This document shows, piece after piece, positions 47,680 to 55,768 of a stretch of DNA of 57,520 bases. Every line of letters starts with the position of its first letter. Positions within the stretch are counted from its first letter, which is position 1. This DNA is from a virus, in IMG/VR virus record IMGVR_UViG_3300025118_000016, positions 1 to 57,520 of that record; one strand, given 5' to 3'. The translations under genes were made by a program, and so were the position numbers. The notes below the pieces were generated by a model. It was not told the DNA's origin. It searched no databases and saw only the letters and a program-made list of their open reading frames with translations.

Positions 47680-47919
47680 GTGAAACAATCGAAGAAAATT
47701 CGCTACCGAGGTGGCCCCTCTGAACTACTTGATTCGATTATCTTTTCAGGTTATGAAATAAAAAGTTTAAAACATGGGAATACTAGACACACTCTCTATA
47801 AATTCCCCAGTAAAACCCATGATTGGGAAGAATGTTGGACTATGGACTTACACACAGCCAAGACCGGAATTTTAAAATACCAACAACATTTGAAAACTGG
47901 AGATAAAAAAAAAGAGTAA
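47680..47919 (+). CDS. Small basic protein, 79 aa
   Basis: GTG start. MKQSKKIRYRGGPSELLDSI, then GYEIKSLKHGNTRHTLYKFP and WTMDLHTAKTGILKYQQHL. Basic, alpha/beta. Unknown. Confidence 0.58.
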   Translation: MKQSKKIRYRGGPSELLDSIIFSGYEIKSLKHGNTRHTLYKFPSKTHDWEECWTMDLHTAKTGILKYQQHLKTGDKKKE

Positions 47920-47943
47920 GGCACCCGTAGAATCAAATACACG

Positions 47944-48198
47944 ATGATGAACAAAGTGACAACAAACCTAATGGATGATCTGGCAAAAGACATCCATACC
48001 TATCTCCTAGAAGTATCAACTGATTTCGAAGGAAACCACCTTGTCTTAATACCAATAACAGAGGTCGTGAAAAAATTTGGACGTAATCACAGAACTATTC
48101 AGCGACGGATTCATGCTCTAAAAGACGAAGGCCTGTTGACACCTGTAATCAAAAGAAACACTATTGCTCTTTACCACATCCGTAATCTAGAGGATTAA
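47944..48198 (+). CDS. HTH regulator, 84 aa
   Basis: MMNKVTTNLMDDLAKDIHTY, EGNHLVLIPITEVVKKFGRN, then HRTIQRRIHALKDEGLLTPV, a winged-helix HTH (MarR/GntR-like) with recognition helix near residues 48-60. Lies in the replication module, so may switch replication or late genes. Confidence 0.66.
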   Translation: MMNKVTTNLMDDLAKDIHTYLLEVSTDFEGNHLVLIPITEVVKKFGRNHRTIQRRIHALKDEGLLTPVIKRNTIALYHIRNLED

Positions 48199-48200
48199 CT

Positions 48201-48506
48201 ATGCCTGAACATTCCACCCCTAACCCGAATCTCGAACACGTCAATTTTTTACTCTCTTCTTTCACAGATAACGGAAAATCCTTAAGAGATTTTTCAGTTA
48301 ATCCGCAAGAGCTATCTATTACAATATTAACGGCGGCTTTACTTGCAAACTCAAAGCTAATGATCGGCCCTGATGATGCAATTAAATCAGCTTTTGACAT
48401 CCACGCACGGATTCAAGCTCACGTGGGACAATTTCAAAATATGCAATTTGCAGCAAAAATTGAAAATTGCTTCACTGAGAGACCACCAGAAGTAGAACAT
48501 GACTAA
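48201..48506 (+). CDS. Protein, 101 aa, unknown
   Basis: MPEHSTPNPNLEHVNFLLSS, DFSVNPQELSITILTAALLA, SAFDIHARIQAHVGQFQ: helical. Ends one base into the next start. Unknown. Confidence 0.58.
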   Translation: MPEHSTPNPNLEHVNFLLSSFTDNGKSLRDFSVNPQELSITILTAALLANSKLMIGPDDAIKSAFDIHARIQAHVGQFQNMQFAAKIENCFTERPPEVEHD

Positions 48507-48688
48507 TGAACACTAAACCAAAGCTAATACTCCAAACCGATAAGGGTGGAACCATCCACACCTATCCAATAACCGGAGGAAAAACAACGTTCGAAAGATA
48601 TTTAAGCTGCTACACAGGCACCTGCAAATTCTTCAACAGCATAGAAGAGGCTAAAGAACATTTACTTGAGGTAGAACCTAAGAAATAG
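48506..48688 (+). CDS. Small protein, 60 aa
   Basis: MNTKPKLILQTDKGGTIHTY beta start, then helix NSIEEAKEHLLEVE. Located immediately before the nuclease gene. Unknown. Confidence 0.55.
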   Translation: MNTKPKLILQTDKGGTIHTYPITGGKTTFERYLSCYTGTCKFFNSIEEAKEHLLEVEPKK

Positions 48689-48735
48689 GCAAGATTTAGG
48701 AGGGTTATTCTCCTTGCAGCCTATGTACAAGTTCG

Positions 48736-49578
48736 GTGCCAAATAACAATCTGGATTACCGCTCTAAAGGAGATACACGATTAACAATAGATGGATCGAG
48801 ACACTATAAAACTCCGCATGGTGATCTCCCTTCAGTCACAACTATTCTCTCAGCTACATCAGGAAATAAAGCTGCATTAGAGAGATGGGCTAAGAAGAAT
48901 CCTGGTGGAAGAGAAGCTGCTGCTGCCAGAGGAACAAAAGTTCACTCACTAATGGAAGAGTACCTCTTAGGTGTCAATAAAAATCCACAAATTGATAACC
49001 CAGAGATAGCAGAATTTTGGAACGGCTTATCAGAAAATCTTGATAAATTAGAAAATATCCTATGGGCTGAAAATCCCACTAATCCTTACGATTATGAATG
49101 GACAATGGGAGGAGATGGTATATCTCGAGTCTGGCATCCCGGTATACATGAAAATAAAAACCAAGGTTGGGCAGGAGCCCCAGATATTATTGCTGAATAC
49201 AAAGGACAATTAATACTGGGAGATTTAAAAACTAGTAATGGACCGTACTACTCGCGTTGGCCAGATTCTGAAACACCTAAAGGAGAATATGGAAAACGTC
49301 GGGCTGGATTTGTAAAATATACAAAATGTCAACTACAACTAGCAGCTTATTCACTAGCAATAGAACACACTATTGATCTGGTACCAGAAATCTTCATGAC
49401 TTTTGTAGCAACCAGGGAAAGTGTTCAAGTTTTTGCAATTCAAAGCTCGACAATCGCTAAATATAAACAAAAATGGCTAGATACAGTAGATAAGTACTAC
49501 AACGAAATCTTACCCGCACAACAAGAAACGAAAATTGAAATGGAAGGAATAGACGGTGACACTAAGGAACATCAATAG
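48736..49578 (+). CDS. RecB-like PD-(D/E)XK nuclease
   Basis: 280 aa, GTG start. Motifs: KVHSLMEEYL, then the catalytic pair in GAPDIIAEYKGQLILGDLKT (acid, DxK) and KCQLQLAAYSLAIEHTI, which is the QxxxY-type motif of the RecB/Cas4/lambda-exo nuclease family. Likely processes DNA ends for recombination or host-DNA degradation. Directly upstream of the primase-helicase. Confidence 0.83.
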   Translation: MPNNNLDYRSKGDTRLTIDGSRHYKTPHGDLPSVTTILSATSGNKAALERWAKKNPGGREAAAARGTKVHSLMEEYLLGVNKNPQIDNPEIAEFWNGLSENLDKLENILWAENPTNPYDYEWTMGGDGISRVWHPGIHENKNQGWAGAPDIIAEYKGQLILGDLKTSNGPYYSRWPDSETPKGEYGKRRAGFVKYTKCQLQLAAYSLAIEHTIDLVPEIFMTFVATRESVQVFAIQSSTIAKYKQKWLDTVDKYYNEILPAQQETKIEMEGIDGDTKEHQ

Positions 49579-49682
49579 ACAAATGCATGCCCTATAAATT
49601 AGAGTTGCCCTATATCTAGCGCATCAGTTAAAACCAGCTACCCTATTGCTGGTGTATCACCTGATATACGAACAAAAAAAAA

Positions 49683-52271
49683 GTGCCCATAACATCTCCC
49701 GAATCAAATCAATCCAATAATCATCTAACACCAGGAGAAATTAACCTTGACCTAATACCTCAACATTGGCCTCTAACACCCCTAAAAGATAAAAGAGCTT
49801 ACATAGCTGGCTGGGTCTCTCAACCTTACTCTATAGACCAAATCCGTAGAGAATTAAAGGCCGGAAATGCGACTGGTGTAGGACTCATAAGTGGGCAATG
49901 GTCAAACGAAGGAGGACTCCTTTGGATAGATATTGATGGTGCAGATGCAATACCGAAATTAGAAGAACTAGGTGGCGGCCCACTCAACGAAATCTTTCCA
50001 CCAACATTAACTGTCTCGTCTGGAAAACCAGGGCGACAGAGAATGCTCTATAGCGTACCAATACAGAAAATCCCCATGTTGCCAGATAAAGCAACAATAA
50101 AAATTGGGATACCTTCATTTGAAATCCTTTTCCGCTCCAGGCAAGGAGCAATTATGGGCGCATGCCCAAGTACAAAAGGATATTTCACTACCCCTCACGG
50201 AGGATTCGAATATGCGAAAAATCCTCCAGAACTCCCAGAATGGCTATATCAGGCAATAACAAGAGCTTTCCCCACTAATAAATATCGGAAAACACCAAAA
50301 TCAGGGGTAGTCACACAGCAAGTAAATCTAAGTTATGAAGAAGGATCTGAATATCACAAAGAAGATTTAATCAATGAAGCAAAGATTTATCTTGATCATC
50401 TCAGCATAGATAGAGCAACCGACTACGACGAATGGATTGCAATAGGCGCAGCACTTCATCAGCTTGACGATACATTATTAAAAGAATGGATCGACTGGTC
50501 TTCTGAAGCTCCTAACTTTGAAGAAGGGGTATGTGAACAAAAATGGGAAACCTTTGAACGAATACCAGGTGGGCCCACACCTGAAGGTGCGGCTGGCATT
50601 CATACCCTAAGAGCAAAAGCAAAGGAAGATGGATTTGTAGACTTTGGTGGGTTTGTAGTCGAGTCTTCACCAGAAGTCTTAGCACAACGTGCTAAAGCTC
50701 TATTTAAAAATAAAAATGAAGAAAAAACCGATATCGAAGATATAAATAAAGCGCTAAAAACGATAATAGGAAGTCCTACTAGTGAAACAAAAAACGACGT
50801 AGAGAGAATAATAAAGAGCAAAACTAAACCGAAAACTCCGCCAGCTTCAGAATTAGCTACCTTTGTAACCGGAATGGTAATCGAATGTGGATGGCGATAT
50901 GACCCTAAATTTGACACTTTCATGTTCTATCAACGAAGTAAAGGAACATGGAGGCGTGAAGAATACCGAAACGAATTCAAACACTTCGTACAAGACCTCT
51001 TTATACATGAAAGAATACCTACCCCCGGAGGATTTACTTCACATTTACTAAGCGACGTTGTCAACTTAACTCAGGCTTATATCACTCATACCTATTGGGA
51101 TGATGATGACGATAGACTTGCCTTCCGAAACGGAGTGCTTGAGATCAGTACTAGCGAATTCTTAGAGCATAACCCTGAACATTTTTTAACCTGGGGACTC
51201 GATTTTGACTACGACCCACACGCTGATCCTGGCCCCATTATCACGTGGCTAGAACGAACTCAATATGGAGACAAGGAGAGAGTTCAAGTGCTACGTGCAT
51301 GGCTTAAAGCGTGTCTCATCGGTCAAGGGCATGAATTACAACGTTTTCTAGAAGTCACTGGCCCAGGAGGAATGGGTAAATCAACTCTCGCAAATCTCTG
51401 CTGTTCCCTCGTTGGTCCAGGTAATTATGCCACTACAACAATGAATCAATTAGAACAAAGTCGATTTGAACTGGCCTCAATAAAAGGAAAACGATTAACT
51501 CTAATCAATGACTCTGAGAGATATGGCGGATCAGCTCAAATCTTTAAAGCCCTAACAGGCGGCGACAATCTACGATTTGAAGAAAAAAATAAAAATGTTG
51601 GAGAACCCTTTGTCTATACAGGGATGGTTATGGTCTGTGCCAATGAACCAATCCAAACAACAGATAACACCTCCGGGCTGACACGTAGACGACTAACAAT
51701 CGAATTCAATAGACCTTTATGGAATAAAAATTCTGAAGCGAAAGAGATGATTAAATTAGAAGATGGCACCGTAAAAGGCTTATGGAAGAGTTATTTACCT
51801 GGTTTGGTGAACTGGGTTCTAGAAATGAAAACAGAAGAAATGAGGGAATACTTATTAGATACCTACGAAAAAGTACCATCACTGCGCAAAACTAGAAATG
51901 AAATCCTACTAACGAGCAATAACTTAATAGAATGGCTCCAATCGGAAGTTGTATATGATCCTGATGTTGTAACTTCAGTCGGCAAGAAGATACCTGCTGC
52001 AAAAGATGCAAAAGAACGCTACTGCAATAGCAATTATCACCTCTATGCGAGCTACTGCTCATATTGCGAGGATACAGGATCAAAATCGGTTGGACAAAAA
52101 CGATTCATTGCTCTACTACTGGACTGCTGTAAACATCAATTAGACCTTAAAGAGATTAAATCATTCACTAAACAAGGCCGTCCATTCATAAAAGGGTTGG
52201 CAGTGAGAACTTCAGATCAAAAACACGAATCATCACCCACTATACTGCCAGAAAATAAATTGGCATATTGA
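49683..52271 (+). CDS. Primase-polymerase/SF3 helicase fusion (D5-like)
   Basis: 862 aa, GTG start. N-terminal prim-pol region: GVGLISGQWSNEGG and LLWIDIDGADAI (catalytic DxD near 82-86). Middle: helical linker. C-terminal SF3 helicase: Walker A GPGGMGKST near 560-568, Walker B-like KRLTLINDSERYGG, sensor MVMVCANEPI and LTRRRLTIEFNRP. The enzyme both unwinds and primes at the fork. A CCAGC/GCTGG hairpin lies upstream (49,633-49,652). Confidence 0.93.
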   Translation: MPITSPESNQSNNHLTPGEINLDLIPQHWPLTPLKDKRAYIAGWVSQPYSIDQIRRELKAGNATGVGLISGQWSNEGGLLWIDIDGADAIPKLEELGGGPLNEIFPPTLTVSSGKPGRQRMLYSVPIQKIPMLPDKATIKIGIPSFEILFRSRQGAIMGACPSTKGYFTTPHGGFEYAKNPPELPEWLYQAITRAFPTNKYRKTPKSGVVTQQVNLSYEEGSEYHKEDLINEAKIYLDHLSIDRATDYDEWIAIGAALHQLDDTLLKEWIDWSSEAPNFEEGVCEQKWETFERIPGGPTPEGAAGIHTLRAKAKEDGFVDFGGFVVESSPEVLAQRAKALFKNKNEEKTDIEDINKALKTIIGSPTSETKNDVERIIKSKTKPKTPPASELATFVTGMVIECGWRYDPKFDTFMFYQRSKGTWRREEYRNEFKHFVQDLFIHERIPTPGGFTSHLLSDVVNLTQAYITHTYWDDDDDRLAFRNGVLEISTSEFLEHNPEHFLTWGLDFDYDPHADPGPIITWLERTQYGDKERVQVLRAWLKACLIGQGHELQRFLEVTGPGGMGKSTLANLCCSLVGPGNYATTTMNQLEQSRFELASIKGKRLTLINDSERYGGSAQIFKALTGGDNLRFEEKNKNVGEPFVYTGMVMVCANEPIQTTDNTSGLTRRRLTIEFNRPLWNKNSEAKEMIKLEDGTVKGLWKSYLPGLVNWVLEMKTEEMREYLLDTYEKVPSLRKTRNEILLTSNNLIEWLQSEVVYDPDVVTSVGKKIPAAKDAKERYCNSNYHLYASYCSYCEDTGSKSVGQKRFIALLLDCCKHQLDLKEIKSFTKQGRPFIKGLAVRTSDQKHESSPTILPENKLAY

Positions 52272-52297
52272 AAACCCTTCCTACATCTGGGTTTTTC
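52270..52297 (+). terminator. Terminator after the primase-helicase gene
   Basis: GAAAACCC/GGGTTTTTC stem with an 11-nt loop just after the stop of the helicase gene; T-rich arm on the plus strand. Confidence 0.75.
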
Positions 52298-52343
52298 AAT
52301 GTTAGTGTAACAATGTCTTATTAATTTCTTTGATCAAGGAAAC

Positions 52344-52712
52344 ATGATTAAACCTATTCTTTTTCTAGCAGCTGCTTCTTTAGCTGCTCCAGCTGCATTT
52401 GCTGGTGGCTTCTATGCCAATATCGAATCAAATGCCAGCTACACTGGCGACCAGTACGATGACCGTACAACAGACTTCCATCTGGGTTATGAAGGTAACG
52501 CAGGATCTGTCGATTGGTATGCCCAAGGTGGTCCAGCTGTCGTAGCTGAAGAAGACGAAGATGCAGATACCAGACTTTCTGGAAAAGTCGGTGCAAGCTT
52601 CGCTGCTACTGAAAAGCTTGACTTCTATGGAGAATTAGCAGTAATTACTGCTGAAGATGAAGATGATGACAAGTCATGGGGAACCAAACTTGGAGCTACC
52701 TACTCTTTCTAA
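52344..52712 (+). CDS. Mini-porin / outer-membrane beta-barrel protein
   Basis: 122 aa. Signal peptide MIKPILFLAAASLAAPAAFA, then beta-strands FYANIESNASYTGD, DFHLGYEGNAGSVDWYAQGG, RLSGKVGASFAAT, LDFYGELAVITAED and a terminal GTKLGATYSF, the C-terminal aromatic of outer-membrane proteins. Homologous small porins are known from some cyanophages. AAGGAA SD before the ATG. Flanked on both sides by terminators, so monocistronic. Confidence 0.78.
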   Translation: MIKPILFLAAASLAAPAAFAGGFYANIESNASYTGDQYDDRTTDFHLGYEGNAGSVDWYAQGGPAVVAEEDEDADTRLSGKVGASFAATEKLDFYGELAVITAEDEDDDKSWGTKLGATYSF

Positions 52713-52726
52713 ATAATCTCTAGAAA

Positions 52727-52765
52727 CAAAAAAAGCCCTGCTAGTCTCATCTAACAGGGTTTTTT
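52727..52765. terminator. Terminator between porin and SET genes (bidirectional shape)
   Basis: CCCTG/CAGGG stem flanked by an A-run on the left and a T-run on the right. The ATG of the SET gene follows the T-run by one base, so SET translation starts at the very edge of the terminator. Confidence 0.85.
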
Positions 52766-52766
52766 A

Positions 52767-53057
52767 ATGACTTACCAAGCACTACCTAAAGAACTACATA
52801 TACGAGATAGCCCCATAGCAGGCCAGGGTCTATTCGCGAAAAAAGATATACCTCCAAAAACTCATTTAGGAATGTCTCATCTAATAGTAGATGAAACGCT
52901 ATATCGAACACCACTCGGAGGATTTATTAATCACTCCGATAACCCAAACTGCACAAAATATTGTAAAGATAACTTCTACTTCATAGAAACAATTAAACCT
53001 ATAAAAGCTGGGGAAGAACTTTTTCTAAAATATACTTTTTACACAATAAATAAGTAA
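52767..53057 (+). CDS. SET-domain protein (lysine methyltransferase-like)
   Basis: 96 aa, a compact SET domain. IAGQGLFAKKDIPPKTHLG; RTPLGGFINHSDNPNC, the NHSxxPN cofactor-binding motif; then FIETIKPIKAGEELFLKYTF, the catalytic GEELFxxY end. Bacterial and phage SET proteins methylate lysines. The ATG sits immediately after the U-run of the preceding terminator, with no visible SD, so expression may use its own weak promoter or a leaderless start. Confidence 0.85.
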   Translation: MTYQALPKELHIRDSPIAGQGLFAKKDIPPKTHLGMSHLIVDETLYRTPLGGFINHSDNPNCTKYCKDNFYFIETIKPIKAGEELFLKYTFYTINK

Positions 53058-53139
53058 TATCTTGAAATAAACATAGGAGTAAATACCTATAATTAACAAA
53101 ACTTCATATAAAATAGACATATAAATTCCTATCACAAAC

Positions 53140-53331
53140 ATGACTGTTACTACTGAATCTGGCGGACGTCAGAATATGTACGCCAAAGAGCCACAAATTG
53201 CCGTAATGACAGGAGAAAGCTCCTACGTTGAAGCAGCTGAAAGAGCTAATGGACGTTGGGCCATGATCGGATTTGTTGCAGCTTTAGGAGCATATGTAAC
53301 AACTGGTCAAATTATCCCCGGCATACTGTAA
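53140..53331 (+). CDS. hli: High-light-inducible protein
   Basis: 63 aa. Residues 30-45 carry EAAERANGRWAMIGFVAAL, the chlorophyll-binding ExxNGRxAMxGF motif of Hli/LHC proteins, then a transmembrane helix GAYVTTGQIIPGIL. Hli proteins bind pigments and dissipate excess light, protecting photosynthesis during infection. It has a terminator downstream and an A/T-rich promoter region upstream. Confidence 0.95.
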   Translation: MTVTTESGGRQNMYAKEPQIAVMTGESSYVEAAERANGRWAMIGFVAALGAYVTTGQIIPGIL

Positions 53332-53374
53332 GATTAATCCGATCCTTGATGCGACTCCAAGGGTCTGCATGACT

Positions 53375-53402
53375 ACCCCACTGGTGGTTCGGTGGGGTTT
53401 TT
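53375..53402 (+). terminator. hli terminator
   Basis: ACCCCAC/GTGGGGT stem (7 bp, 10-nt loop) followed by TTTTT. Separates hli from the convergent fibre gene ending at 53,401. Confidence 0.87.
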
Positions 53403-54120
53403 AATGAATGCCTTCGCCTAAACTATAGATAGTAACTGCTTCTGAACTAGAAGTTTTATTTGTCACACGTCCTAAAAACTGCCTAGTTTTCGTCGCTGCA
53501 ACAGTATTTGTATTATCACTATCGAGAGTCACACCAGAGCCACCGACTAATGTCATAGCATAAGTAGCAGAAGCCTGATTCCTTAAAGTAATTGTAAAAG
53601 TAGTCCCAACTTTCACATTTGTACCTAGCTGAGTAACAATATTTGCTGCTGTTGCTGTTGTCACATTACGAGCCGCAGAAGGCGTCATAACGACAAAACT
53701 ATTAACAGACTGAGCGGCTGATAAAGCAGTAGCAGAATCAGATGCAGAAACTAACTCTAAACTTGATGTGACAGTCCCTGGAAAAGTAAAGTTACCACTA
53801 TTTGCAACTTTAGCCGGACTTACAGAACCATCAGCTGGAGTATTTGAATCAGTAACATCACCCTGAATTAAACCCCAAAAAGAGACACCAGCACCAGGGG
53901 CACTCGTAAATGTAATTTGAGAAGCAGCAACAGTAAATGCTGTCCCTGGCTCCTGTAAAACATTATTAAGTACAATCCATAACTGATAACTGCTGCCAGG
54001 AGAAGCAGCTGAGCTTGATACAGTCAGATTAAAAGTAGTTATGCTCCCATTGAAACCACTGGAGATATCATCAAGAACACGATTCTGCCCTAAAACCAGT
54101 TGTCTACCTATGTATGCCAT
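53401..54120 (-). CDS. Fibre-like virion protein, 239 aa
   Basis: Residues 20-95 (FNLTVSSSAASPGSSYQLWI, then TFTSAPGAGVSFWGLIQGD) resemble beta-rich fibre N-termini; residues 95-239 are Thr/Ser/Ala-rich beta segments (FTITLRNQASATYAMTLVGG). No signal. Part of the leftward tail module. Probably a tail-fibre or base-plate component. Confidence 0.66.
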   Translation of the reverse strand: MAYIGRQLVLGQNRVLDDISSGFNGSITTFNLTVSSSAASPGSSYQLWIVLNNVLQEPGTAFTVAASQITFTSAPGAGVSFWGLIQGDVTDSNTPADGSVSPAKVANSGNFTFPGTVTSSLELVSASDSATALSAAQSVNSFVVMTPSAARNVTTATAANIVTQLGTNVKVGTTFTITLRNQASATYAMTLVGGSGVTLDSDNTNTVAATKTRQFLGRVTNKTSSSEAVTIYSLGEGIH

Positions 54121-54160
54121 TTAGATAACAATGAAAAGAAATAAAAAGGTAAGTCTCATC

Positions 54161-54496
54161 TTACCAAGGTACTGATTGTTTCTGTGTAGGTGCTTTTGAC
54201 TCAGCTATTTGAGCTGCAACCTGTGCCTCGTAAGTTGTCGCATTACTTCCTAACTTCGCTTTCGCCCAAGAAATTGCATTGGCTTCAGTAACAGCAGCAT
54301 AAGCAGTAAAATCAGTTGAATCAGGAGCTGCAATAGCAACTGTTCCGTATACACGTCCAGTATGAACAACAGCTGACTCACCACTACCAACTGTCTCAGA
54401 ATCGGTTATCTCCCAGTGGATAGTTTTAATAACGTCAGAAAGGCTCCCTTCTGTATTAACAGAATCCATAGTCGGAATATTCCAAGTAGCAGCCAT
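54161..54496 (-). CDS. Small tail-module protein, 111 aa (paralogue 1)
   Basis: VIKTIHWEITDSETVGSGES, VHTGRVYGTVAIAAPDSTDF, then a helix NAISWAKAKLGSN and an end KQSVPW. Same architecture as the 112-aa gene (IKWSIKKLTREL, VRGYVYLKKPST, VIGWVKDALKEA, ending EGIPWS). It is a known type of small cyanophage structural protein (DUF7936-like from memory). Confidence 0.62.
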   Translation of the reverse strand: MAATWNIPTMDSVNTEGSLSDVIKTIHWEITDSETVGSGESAVVHTGRVYGTVAIAAPDSTDFTAYAAVTEANAISWAKAKLGSNATTYEAQVAAQIAESKAPTQKQSVPW

Positions 54497-54545
54497 ACCT
54501 CTAATTGTTTTCTTTTTTCTATTGTAAGATCACTAACCCGCAAAG

Positions 54546-54671
54546 CTATGCGCTTTTCAATGCCTCGTACTTAGCTTTTGCAGCTGCATATATGTAATAA
54601 GCTGCCATTACGTAATCATCTTTTAATACTCTTGTAAGTTTGTCTATACTCCATTTAATTGTTGCTGCCAT
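54546..54671 (-). CDS. Truncated paralogue of the small tail-module proteins, 41 aa
   Basis: MAATIKWSIDKLTRVLKDDY, then VMAAYYIYAAAKAKYEALKS. Residues 1-22 match the N-terminus of the 112-aa gene (TIKWSIKKLTRELTDDYVM). The rest is different and helical. ATG overlaps that gene's stop (TAATG), so it is coupled. A trimmed or recombined copy. Confidence 0.62.
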   Translation of the reverse strand: MAATIKWSIDKLTRVLKDDYVMAAYYIYAAAKAKYEALKSA

Positions 54672-55009
54672 TAGCTCCAGGGTATTCCTTCTGCTTTAGT
54701 TGGTGTTGTCTTTTCACTTACTATTTGATTCAGATCGTTCTCTAAATCATCAACACTATCAGAATTAGCCTCTTTTAATGCATCTTTAACCCAACCAATG
54801 ACTTGTGTTTCAGTTAAATCTGCATAAGGTACTAATGTACTAGGTTTCTTTAAATATACATATCCTCTTACCCCTGATCCGTATGCACTTCTACCGCCTG
54901 TAGTTACATCAGTATCTATAGCTTCACATACATAATCAGCTCTCATCACATAATCATCTGTTAGTTCTCTTGTGAGCTTTTTTATACTCCATTTAATTGT
55001 TACTGCCAT
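54671..55009 (-). CDS. Small tail-module protein, 112 aa (paralogue 2)
   Basis: MAVTIKWSIKKLTRELTDDY then MRADYVCEAIDTDV, VRGYVYLKKPSTLVPYADL and WVKDALKEAN. Similar to the 111-aa gene. Lies between the 2OG oxygenase gene and the 41-aa copy. Probably structural. Confidence 0.63.
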   Translation of the reverse strand: MAVTIKWSIKKLTRELTDDYVMRADYVCEAIDTDVTTGGRSAYGSGVRGYVYLKKPSTLVPYADLTETQVIGWVKDALKEANSDSVDDLENDLNQIVSEKTTPTKAEGIPWS

Positions 55010-55010
55010 G

Positions 55011-55763
55011 TTAGAATCTATCCTCTGGTAGTGGGCTTAAGACTTGTTTACACCTAGGTCTGGCAAATATCCAACCATTAGTTATGTATTTTCTCCCGGA
55101 TTTAGTAGGAGCTCCACGGTGTAGATATGTCCATGTAGCAGGGAATAAAACTATCCTGCCACGTTTTGGTTGTATTCTAGTGCCATCTGCAAACTCTGTA
55201 AAACCGTTATTTTTTTCTGGAATAGTATTTAAATACCATATAAAAGTGAATATTCTAGAAGCTATAGGTGCATCACTCATCTTTCCTCCTTGCCATCCAC
55301 CAGTCATAGACCAGTCATGATGCCAGGTATACTGAGCGTTTGGCTCATACATTTGGATTTTGTAGCCAGTATCATTTGTTAGAAAATCTTGGCTAGGCCA
55401 ACAGGCGATACCTGGATTAAGATTTCCCAGGTATACACTGTATTCGGCTAAAGCATTACTCAACGCTTTAAAGTATACAGAATCTTCATCTTCCCAACCA
55501 TCAAAATGGCTGATATTAAGATCCATTGTATCTTTAACATGTGCTTTGATTTTCTTTTCCCGACCTACTACACCAGGTCTTTTTCTATCATCCTTGTCAA
55601 ACTTTTCAATAATATGTTTGCAAAAATCATGAGATAAAGACCTGTCTTTTGTCCAGATAAAGTCTTTGATTGCTCCATGCTGTAGGCCCTGTTCCTCTAT
55701 AGGGAGGTTTGTGGTTGATTGCTCTTTGATAGAGCTTTTTATAAAGTCTGTAGTTGCGGTCAT
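55011..55763 (-). CDS. 2OG-Fe(II) oxygenase (prolyl-4-hydroxylase-like)
   Basis: 250 aa. Double-stranded beta-helix markers: iron ligands in WHHDWSMTGG (HxD), the distal His in GRIVLFPATWTYLHRGAPT, and the 2OG-binding Arg in SGRKYITNGWI. Such genes beside tail fibres are common in cyanophages, where fibre hydroxylation is a suspected role. The ATG is 6 bp after the fibre stop. Confidence 0.85.
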   Translation of the reverse strand: MTATTDFIKSSIKEQSTTNLPIEEQGLQHGAIKDFIWTKDRSLSHDFCKHIIEKFDKDDRKRPGVVGREKKIKAHVKDTMDLNISHFDGWEDEDSVYFKALSNALAEYSVYLGNLNPGIACWPSQDFLTNDTGYKIQMYEPNAQYTWHHDWSMTGGWQGGKMSDAPIASRIFTFIWYLNTIPEKNNGFTEFADGTRIQPKRGRIVLFPATWTYLHRGAPTKSGRKYITNGWIFARPRCKQVLSPLPEDRF

Positions 55764-55768
55764 AGTTT

